Source: Lentisphaerota bacterium
GTDB taxonomy: Bacteria; Verrucomicrobiota; Lentisphaeria; Oligosphaerales; JABHEG01
DNA: 64,000 bases
Assembly: GCA_018676675.1 (NCBI GenBank)
Contig: JABHEG010000304.1
Coordinates: 62,001 to 126,000, forward strand
Direction: 5' to 3'
Below, piece by piece: positions 58,127-64,000 of this stretch (position 1 is the first letter of the stretch; every line of letters begins with the position of its first letter). The notes under the pieces are model-generated. The model saw nothing but the letters and a program-made list of their open reading frames with translations. It ran no database searches and was not told where the DNA came from. A program made the translations under genes and the position numbers.

Positions 58127-59656
58127 TTACTGATAGAGATGCGTTGCTTCAGTTTCCTCAACCGGACGGGTGAGTTGGTCAGTGTCCATCTTGACCTTGA
58201 AGCGCACATCGCCGGCCTTCGCAGCCTTGACAACGACGCGCCATTCAGCCTTGGCCTTGGCAGCCAGGCTCGGCAGCGGAGCAAACGTGATGACGTTGCC
58301 TGCGGCCTTGCCGATCGTCGCGCCTGAGGAGGAGACGTAGGTCTCGTTCGCCTCGAGCGTACACACGATCTGGATGTTCGTGTCCACGGCGCTGCCCTGG
58401 TTGGTGGCTGTGATGATGTATTCCTCGTTGCTGCCAACGGGGATCGGGTCAGAAACGTCAATGACCTCAAGCAGGATGGCGGGGATGCCCTTGACGTTTG
58501 TCGACGCAGTTGCGGAAACTGCCTTCGTGCAAACGGCTTCGGCCTTCGCCACGTTGCGGAGATCACCAACGCCACTGGCGCTGACTGTTACCGTCAGGGC
58601 CTTGGACTTGTTCGGGTACAGTGCGCCGAGGGCCCACTTGACAGTACCCACGGAGTGCACGCCACCATCGCTGGCTGAGATGAAGTTCACGCCAGCCGGC
58701 AGTGTGTCGGTCACGACCGTGTTGTCAGCCGGAGCATCGCCGACGTTCTTCACGGTGATTTCGTAGGTCATTTGACGACCGAGGTACAGTCTCTTCGGAG
58801 CCTGCTTCGTGATCGTCAGTTTCGGCTCTTTCACCGTGACCGTGGCGGGAGCGGCGTCGGCGGTCAGACCACCAGCGGCATCACCCTTGACGGGAATGGC
58901 GAATTTACCGGTCTTCGTGGCCTTGGCCGTGGCGCTCAGTTCCTGCGTCTGGCCAGGCATCAGGTTGCCGACGGGGAAGACCAGGTTGGTCTTGCCATCG
59001 CTGGCGACAACGCCCTTGGGCAGAGCGCTTGTGACCTTGGCATCCTTGGCCACGCCACTGCCTGAGTTCGTTACCGTGTACTTGATCGGGATAGGATCGC
59101 AGATCAGCACGGATTCCGGAGCCGAGACCGTCACCTTCAGGGCGGGCTCGACAACCTTGGTCGTGACGCAGTTCGGGATCTCGAACGTGGCATCGCCACA
59201 GTACTCGAGCGAACCGGTCTGTGTGGCGGAGCCACTGACCCGGATGTACTTGCTCTCTCCACCGTTCATTGCACCAAGCGCCCACTTCGACACGCCACCT
59301 GCAGTGGAGGTCGCTTTGGGGGTTGAGCTCAGGACTTTGAACCCGGCTGGCATCGCGTCTGATACGACGACGTTCTGAACAGGGCCGTTGGTGAGGTTCG
59401 TTACCTTGATCTGGTAGTCAAAGGCCTCGCCGAGCTGGACCTCTGCGGGAACGGACTTCTCTACCCGGAGGACGCCGCAGGCGCCACAGTTGTACGGATA
59501 GATCGCGGTTGAAGTGGAACTGCCAGCTACGTACGTCTGTGCGGGTGCGGGAGCTGGCGTCGGCGCAGCTCCTGTACCTGCGGGTGTGCACTGACACCCT
59601 ACGACTAGCAGAGCAAGCGCTCCAGAGACAAATGCACTCAAAATTCCTCGTTTCAC
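58127..59656 (-). CDS. OmcB-like DUF11-repeat outer-membrane lipoprotein
   Basis: 509 residues starting with GTG; AAGGAAAG lies about 6 nt upstream. The N-terminus is a lipoprotein signal (ALALLVVGC, acylated Cys21). A Pro/Ala linker and a Cys-rich NCGACG motif (Cys57, Cys60) follow, then four DUF11 repeats of ~90-110 residues, each with a conserved beta pattern: FDYQIKVTNLTNG, IKYTVTNSGSG, MTYEITVKNVGD and EEYIITATNQGS, most followed by D.LP.G(V/F). DUF11 repeats make up chlamydial OmcB, a disulfide-linked cell-envelope protein, and the first repeat (VEKSVPAEVQLGEAFDY) is close to that type. A structural or surface role in a PVC envelope is likely. Monocistronic, with a strong terminator. 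Confidence 0.85.
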   Translation of the reverse strand: MKRGILSAFVSGALALLVVGCQCTPAGTGAAPTPAPAPAQTYVAGSSTSTAIYPYNCGACGVLRVEKSVPAEVQLGEAFDYQIKVTNLTNGPVQNVVVSDAMPAGFKVLSSTPKATSTAGGVSKWALGAMNGGESKYIRVSGSATQTGSLEYCGDATFEIPNCVTTKVVEPALKVTVSAPESVLICDPIPIKYTVTNSGSGVAKDAKVTSALPKGVVASDGKTNLVFPVGNLMPGQTQELSATAKATKTGKFAIPVKGDAAGGLTADAAPATVTVKEPKLTITKQAPKRLYLGRQMTYEITVKNVGDAPADNTVVTDTLPAGVNFISASDGGVHSVGTVKWALGALYPNKSKALTVTVSASGVGDLRNVAKAEAVCTKAVSATASTNVKGIPAILLEVIDVSDPIPVGSNEEYIITATNQGSAVDTNIQIVCTLEANETYVSSSGATIGKAAGNVITFAPLPSLAAKAKAEWRVVVKAAKAGDVRFKVKMDTDQLTRPVEETEATHLYQ

Positions 59657-60327
59657 AGCTACTTTCCTTTCGATTTACTTCTTTGATGGCGGGGGGATCC
59701 CCGTCTGGGACATGGTCTCATGTTTAGGTTCCCAACGTCCCGATTCCCTTTACTCAAGATCACCACTCTAAGGAACGTGTACGCACCTCCTCCTTTCTTC
59801 CGTGAACTAACCTTGGCTACTTCCTTCTCACTTCACAATAGCTTCCTGAAGTAACATGAACTTTACCTACGGGCAATGCAAGTTTACTTGTGGCCCCACG
59901 AATAGCCCCAGCAGGTGTCTCGTTTCCGGCCGTCCCGGTGAGATAGTCTCTGTCTCTATGGGAAAGGCTTCTGGTGTGCGTGTTTCTCGCTTCGTATCGC
60001 CCCGGCTTCAGCGTTATGCACTCGCCCCGGGGAAGGAGGAGAACCCTCTACTTCGGCGTGTCGCCCTCGCTTCCGAGTAGAGAACGCATTTTCCGTCCTC
60101 CGCCAAGTGTCACATTCTATCTGAAGTGTCTCGTATATCTCTTGTGTGGTACATCCTGAGACACCTCCGTCAACTCTGGATCAAGGGGGGACAGTCGGCT
60201 CGGCCTACTCAGACTGTCTCTCCTAAGGTGCTCCGTAACCCCATTGCTGTCTCGCTTACACCGTGTCGACTCCTCAGTTTAGCAGGTATCATGCCGAACT
60301 TTGCCTCGCCGCGTCTGTACTGGGCAC
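59657..60327. other. ~670-bp spacer upstream of lipoprotein gene and tRNA
   Basis: No gene is supported. The minus strand should carry the lipoprotein promoter; no convincing -35/-10 pair was found. A strong Shine-Dalgarno-like AAAGGAGGAGG occurs on the minus strand at 59786-59796, ~130 nt before the lipoprotein start, without a persuasive reading frame behind it. GGGGATCCCC at 59693-59702 forms a small palindrome in the leader. Low-complexity, pyrimidine-rich stretches fill the remainder. Confidence 0.5.
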
Positions 60328-60355
60328 TTGAAAGCGGCCTTCGGGTGGGTATTTT
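60328..60355 (+). promoter_or_regulatory. Promoter of tRNA-Arg
   Basis: TTGAAA (60328-60333) and TATTTT (60350-60355) are 16 bp apart, matching sigma70 consensus at 4/6 each. The expected start of transcription is about 20 nt before the mature tRNA 5' end, which is the usual layout. Confidence 0.55.
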
Positions 60356-60382
60356 AGGGGCTTCACTTGAGAGAGTGCAAAT

Positions 60383-60459
60383 GCGCCCGTAGCTCAGCTG
60401 GATAGAGCGTCTGCCTCCGGAGCAGAAGGCCACAGGTTCGAATCCTGTCGGGCGTACCA
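60383..60459 (+). tRNA. tRNA-Arg (anticodon CCG)
   Basis: A complete 77-nt cloverleaf can be drawn. The acceptor stem GCGCCCG pairs with CGGGCGT (first pair G-U), the D stem GCTC with GAGC, the anticodon stem TCTGC with GCAGA around loop CTCCGGA, and the T stem ACAGG with CCTGT around TTCGAAT. The discriminator is A and CCA is encoded. Anticodon CCG reads CGG arginine codons. tRNA 3' ends are common integration sites, which matters for the block to the right. Confidence 0.95.
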
Positions 60460-60690
60460 TTCTTCTTTCTCTCCCAGAACGACTTACAGCTCAGGTTGCG
60501 TGTTGTTCGCTCTACTTCTATGTCCCCGAAAAGGCCGTTCTAGATGCACGAACTGAAACATTATTGAAACATTTTGCTGCGTCATCGAATGTTTGGCAAA
60601 TGGCTGGTGCAGAGATGGTTAAGGTCGTCAATAAAGGTCGTTAATGGACAGAGCATCGCAGGCACTTATCCCCTGGACGCTCAACGGATG
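60460..60690. other. Spacer with two short direct repeats beside the tRNA
   Basis: TGAAACATT occurs at 60554-60562 and 60565-60573 (11-bp step), and AAGGTCGTCAAT/AAGGTCGTTAAT at 60621-60632 and 60634-60645 (13-bp step, one mismatch). No gene is supported. Short repeats next to a tRNA can be arm-type recombinase sites or remnants of integration, but no integrase is in the window. Confidence 0.5.
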
Positions 60691-62217
60691 TCATTCATCG
60701 GTTCCCGCTTCCACCGCTCTTGGCAAGCCAACGACCTTTTTGATGCTCTCTTTCCACTTGACCTTGGGGTGGTCCTTGAGCCGGTGGTACAGCTCCCAGA
60801 TGAACTGGCTGTTTTGCTGCGCCATCAACCCCCTGGCTCTGTTCAGTGCCTCCTCATCGCCAGGGCAGTTAGCTCCCACTCGCTGGCACAGAAGGTTCGC
60901 CTTACCGAGCCAGACGAAATCGGACACGAATCGTTCCACCTCCCCAAGCACCGCCTGAATTTCGCCGTCCAACATCGGTTCACAGGAGACACTGGTCGCG
61001 AACCCTTGCTCGTGAGCGTGTTTAAGGCACTCAAGACGTTCCTCGAACTGGGGTGCGTTGGGTTCCCAGAAGCTGAGGACAGCATCGTTTGCTGACCCGA
61101 TGGTGAACCTGAACTCGATTTGCTCCTTGTGCTCCCTGAACTGTGAGCAGATGGCCTGTATGCACTCACGATGGGGCTTTGAGACGATCAGTAGTCTGTC
61201 AACGCCCTCCCTTCCTAGCATTGTGTCGATGACGCCCAGACACGCTCCCATGTTGGTTGGGGTGATGTCGTGCTGTGTTGGGAACATGAAGCTGTGAGCT
61301 GGCTTCCGTCCCTCTTTCACCCGCCACTTCTCAAGTTCCGATTCCTCTGCCCAGTTCGCAGCCGTCTTGCCGGAATACCTAGCTGTGCGGATTGCTTTCG
61401 CCTTGGCATAGCAGTACCGACAATCGTTGCTACAGCCAGAGATACAGTCCAGTTCTGCATCGACCCACTCCCAAGTGCCAAAGACGGCTTTCCCGTCCTT
61501 GGGTGCTCTTGCTGCAAGCTTGATGCGCTTGTCGAGCAAATCCATCGGGAGCTGGGATATCTGGTCTGCGAAGTACTCAAAATGCTGGCCCAGTTCCTTC
61601 TTGGCCTCTCTTAACAGCTTCCTGCCACGCTCAAGGTCAGCTAGAATCGTGTACCGTTTCGGCGGCTTCGTTCCTTTCTGTTCCGTAGTGGCAACGGCAT
61701 CCTTAACGATGGCTCCAGTGACCCTGCCTTCGGGGGCTTGAGCCAGGACGGTGCTCCACGCTGCGCCAAGCTCTTCTACGTTGCCTCTGAGCCTCATCAA
61801 TGGCCTGACCTGACGCTCATTCTCAGGGAGCCTGCCGCCAAAAAGGGAACCATGGTTCCGGTCATCATATTCTCTCAGTGTATTGAGGACTTCTGTTCCA
61901 TCCGTGATCTGCCTCATGCGTCTGGGGGTGATGTCCCATCGCTTCTGGCAGTACTCGGCAAATGTCGTGTAGCCCGAAAGACGGTAGAGTTCCTCCCTGC
62001 GGATTATGAGCAAAGCACCGCCGACCTCGAAGAACGTGTGCAGCCCCCTGCTGATAATCTCCTCAAGTGCCTGGAGCTGATCCGGCTGGCCATCAGCCAT
62101 CTGAAGTTGATTCTGCTTCCCATCCTCCAGAGATTCGTTGGCTTGTGAGGGGCGGTCAACGCTGACCATATCCATCGCCTTTGGCAGGAAGTCTGAATTG
62201 GGTTTGGTATGTGCCAT
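60691..62217 (-). CDS. Radical SAM protein (phage Gp37/Gp68, DUF5131-like) fused to phage-type DNA-binding segment
   Basis: 508 residues; GGGAG sits just before the ATG at 62217. Residues ~50-110 contain LYRLSGYTTFAEYCQKRW followed by an R-rich QIT helix, a motif recurrent in phage and plasmid ParB-like or regulatory proteins. The C-terminal half has the radical SAM cluster site Cys262-x3-Cys266-x2-Cys269 (CSNDCRYCYA), with an extra Cys258, then FMFPTQHDITPTN and SKPHRE. This layout is closest to the DUF5131 family found in phages, whose reaction is unknown. The site binds a 4Fe-4S cluster and S-adenosylmethionine. Function cannot be assigned. It is divergent from the next gene across 81 bp, which probably holds both promoters. 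Confidence 0.8.
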   Translation of the reverse strand: MAHTKPNSDFLPKAMDMVSVDRPSQANESLEDGKQNQLQMADGQPDQLQALEEIISRGLHTFFEVGGALLIIRREELYRLSGYTTFAEYCQKRWDITPRRMRQITDGTEVLNTLREYDDRNHGSLFGGRLPENERQVRPLMRLRGNVEELGAAWSTVLAQAPEGRVTGAIVKDAVATTEQKGTKPPKRYTILADLERGRKLLREAKKELGQHFEYFADQISQLPMDLLDKRIKLAARAPKDGKAVFGTWEWVDAELDCISGCSNDCRYCYAKAKAIRTARYSGKTAANWAEESELEKWRVKEGRKPAHSFMFPTQHDITPTNMGACLGVIDTMLGREGVDRLLIVSKPHRECIQAICSQFREHKEQIEFRFTIGSANDAVLSFWEPNAPQFEERLECLKHAHEQGFATSVSCEPMLDGEIQAVLGEVERFVSDFVWLGKANLLCQRVGANCPGDEEALNRARGLMAQQNSQFIWELYHRLKDHPKVKWKESIKKVVGLPRAVEAGTDE

Positions 62218-62298
62218 CCCACTCTCCCAATGTTGGTGATGTATGTTGGGTGTCCAGATAATTCAGAGCAATATCAGCTTGGGTAAGGTATCCATCCT

Positions 62299-62826
62299 AT
62301 GCGGAGTTTGGTAGTGAAGGTCGTTTCCGGTGGTCAGACCGGTGCAGATCGTGGTGGCCTGGACGCAGCCATCAGCTTGGGGATACCCCATGGTGGTTGG
62401 TGTCCGAAGGGAAGATTGGCAGAAGATGGCGGGATTCCGTCCAAGTATGGATTGGTGGAGACCCGAAGCCGAAGTTACCTGGCCAGAACTGAACAGAATG
62501 TTGTCGATTCCCACCTCACCCTCATCTTCACCCACGGCCAACCCTCTGGTGGCTCAAAAAGAACTGTTGACTTCGCAGTGAAGCACTGCCGTCCATGGCT
62601 GCATGCTGATCTGGACCAACAGGACGACAAGGCCATAGCACGAGGAATACTGGAATGGTTGTCGGGGGGTGGTCTCGAATGCCCGTCAGTGCCGACTCCT
62701 CCAGCCAATCCTGTTGTGAACGTGGCAGGCTCCAGGGAAAGCAAGGCACCAGGGATTCAGGAACGGGTGGCAAAGATCATGACACTGGTTCTGAACTGGC
62801 CTGAGTATCCTCCCCACGGGGAATGA
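62299..62826 (+). CDS. SLOG-fold 'putative molybdenum carrier' protein
   Basis: 175 residues. The start VVKVVSGGQTGADRGGLDAA, then GGWCPKGRLAEDG and a later LIFTHGQPSGGS, match the 'putative molybdenum carrier' family (PF12694), part of the SLOG superfamily of nucleotide-binding Rossmann-like proteins. The name comes from a structural guess; SLOG members such as YspA are proposed sensors of nucleotide-derived signals, including in anti-phage systems. The last ~45 residues are a variable tail. No signal peptide. It is followed 35 bp later by the nuclease-like gene, so the two are probably cotranscribed. Confidence 0.8.
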   Translation: MRSLVVKVVSGGQTGADRGGLDAAISLGIPHGGWCPKGRLAEDGGIPSKYGLVETRSRSYLARTEQNVVDSHLTLIFTHGQPSGGSKRTVDFAVKHCRPWLHADLDQQDDKAIARGILEWLSGGGLECPSVPTPPANPVVNVAGSRESKAPGIQERVAKIMTLVLNWPEYPPHGE

Positions 62827-62861
62827 AGTACAAACTGACCCAAAGGAAATACAGCTGGATC

Positions 62862-64000
62862 ATGGCTACAAAGCAAAAGAAAGGGAGCCGTCAGAAACGT
62901 AGCAGGCACTGGGGAATCAAGCTGGCAGTGGCAGCACTAGTGCTACTGGTCGGCGTCACCTTCATACCAGCCATGTTCATTCCGGCTGGACCGATTGGGG
63001 ATACCTACTTGGCTCTTGTCGGTGCCCGTAAGCGTAGCGTCGAGCTGGCAAAAGAAACAGGAGAAACGGCAGTAACGAAGGTCGCAGCCGAAGTCTCTGA
63101 ACGCCGTGAGACAGGCTCCAGCACTGCCAACACAGATCAGCTCACGATCTGCTCATTCAACATCCAGTTCCTGGGGTCCAGCAAGAGCCGTGATGACGTA
63201 GCACTTGCATCAATACTCAAAGGCTATGATGTCGTAGTGGTGCAGGAACTCGTCTCCCCACCTCACCCAGCACTGTTCCCAGATGGTTCTCCGGTGAAGC
63301 CTGATCCAGAAGCCGCTGAGTTCTTCGACGCCATGAAGGACTTGGGCTTTGACTATTGGCTATCCGAGGAGGACACAGGGACAGGTGACCGGCACCACAA
63401 CAATGGATCTGCAACGGAGTGGTGGGTGGTGTTCTACCGTGACGACAACGTGGATCGAGCCATGGATCTGCCCCACGGATTCCTGGCTGATGACCGCTCC
63501 AACCACGATGACTACGAAAGGGTGCCCTATGCATTCTCTTTCAGGGCCAGTGAGGGAATGACCGATTTCGTCCTCATCAGCGTCCATCTGCAACCAGGCT
63601 CAGGTCGGAAGGACAAGGCGAGACGCAAGCATGAGCTTGGTGCTATCTCAGGCTGGATCGGGGCAAATGATGCCTTTGAAAAAGACTTCATCATACTTGG
63701 CGACTGTAACATCGAGAATGCCGGAGAATTGACGGACACTACACCGGATGGGTTCATGTCACTGAATGATGAATGCCGCTCAACCAACACCAACGTCAAC
63801 GGACCGAAGCCCTACGACCACATCTTCTACCGACCTGAGAGCACACCGGAAATGGACACTGGGTTCGACATGGCAGTAGTGGATCTTGTCAAGGCAATGC
63901 AGCCTATGTGGCATGAGACGGCGACTTTCCCAGGGGAGCCATACAGGCACAACGAGTTTCGGAAGTGGTATAGCGATCACAATCCCGTTGTGTTCCGGCT
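62862..64000 (+). CDS. Membrane-anchored endonuclease/exonuclease/phosphatase-family protein (3' end beyond window)
   Basis: The frame is open from the ATG at 62862 to the window end (379 codons, no stop), so the gene is cut by the edge. A basic N-terminus and one hydrophobic helix (~21-40, LAVAALVLLVGVTFIPAMF) suggest membrane anchoring. The DNase I-like (EEP) catalytic set is complete: Asn100 (FNIQFLG), Glu129 (VVVQEL), His242 (SVHLQPG), Asp281-x-Asn283 (LGDCNIE), Asp319-His320 (YDHIFY) and Asp372-His373 (YSDHNP). The family cleaves phosphodiester bonds in nucleic acids, inositol phosphates or lipids; the FNIQFLG and EWWVVFYR style is that of DNase-like members. Substrate unresolved. Confidence 0.85.
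   Translation, partial: MATKQKKGSRQKRSRHWGIKLAVAALVLLVGVTFIPAMFIPAGPIGDTYLALVGARKRSVELAKETGETAVTKVAAEVSERRETGSSTANTDQLTICSFNIQFLGSSKSRDDVALASILKGYDVVVVQELVSPPHPALFPDGSPVKPDPEAAEFFDAMKDLGFDYWLSEEDTGTGDRHHNNGSATEWWVVFYRDDNVDRAMDLPHGFLADDRSNHDDYERVPYAFSFRASEGMTDFVLISVHLQPGSGRKDKARRKHELGAISGWIGANDAFEKDFIILGDCNIENAGELTDTTPDGFMSLNDECRSTNTNVNGPKPYDHIFYRPESTPEMDTGFDMAVVDLVKAMQPMWHETATFPGEPYRHNEFRKWYSDHNPVVFR

Noticed and set aside
60209..60460. Minus-strand open frame over the tRNA (GFEPVAFCSGGRRS)
   Set aside because: This is the well-known false protein produced by translating the antisense strand of a tRNA gene.

Overview
The window looks like bacterial chromosome from the PVC superphylum, most likely a Kiritimatiellota, Lentisphaerota or related lineage. 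This is inferred from gene content, not from a marker gene. The pointers are a giant secreted beta-helix mosaic protein, a chlamydial-OmcB-like repeat lipoprotein, twin-arginine-exported Gfo/Idh/MocA proteins, and a long series of exported glycosidases and beta-propellers without SusC/SusD genes. The DNA is GC-rich. There is no rRNA, no CRISPR array, no insertion sequence, and a single tRNA.

Region 1 (1-17618): a three-copy 52-bp tandem repeat with a possible promoter precedes one 17-kb gene. The product is a ~5,675-residue exported protein made of five beta-helix modules with LamG, malectin-like, PA14, nidogen-like and Ig-like inserts. Modules 3, 4 and 5 are recent segmental duplications of each other.

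Region 2 (17744-57884): about 40 kb of catabolic genes in several operons on both strands. They encode a metallophosphoesterase, a coupled BNR_4 propeller and PL22 (oligogalacturonate-lyase-like) propeller, a CBM9-like protein, a 1,917-residue GH2-type enzyme ending in TPRs, a heparinase II/III-type lyase, a LamG protein, a GH20/GH84-like enzyme, a PHP phosphoesterase, a Gfo/Idh/MocA oxidoreductase, a nucleoside-hydrolase-like protein, an alpha/beta hydrolase, two sialidase-like propellers, a GH123-like (DUF4091) enzyme, an unrecognised papain/BtrH-like protein, an MmgE/PrpD protein, a GH42-like enzyme, a six-hairpin-type protein, a zinc phospholipase C/P1 nuclease-like protein and a GH5-like enzyme. 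Read together they suggest breakdown of a uronate-rich, acetylated or otherwise decorated polysaccharide, outside the cell or in the periplasm, with final steps inside. No transporter, sulfatase or transcription regulator is visible in this stretch.

Region 3 (57885-60459): a repeat-bearing spacer, a clear terminator, an OmcB/DUF11-type lipoprotein gene on the minus strand, a ~700-bp spacer, and tRNA-Arg(CCG) with its own promoter.

Region 4 (60460-64000): a probable mobile-element edge next to the tRNA. It holds a radical SAM protein fused to a phage/plasmid-type DNA-binding segment, a SLOG-fold 'molybdenum carrier' protein, and a membrane-anchored endonuclease/exonuclease/phosphatase-family protein that runs off the end. 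This block and the giant mosaic gene are the least ordinary parts of the window.
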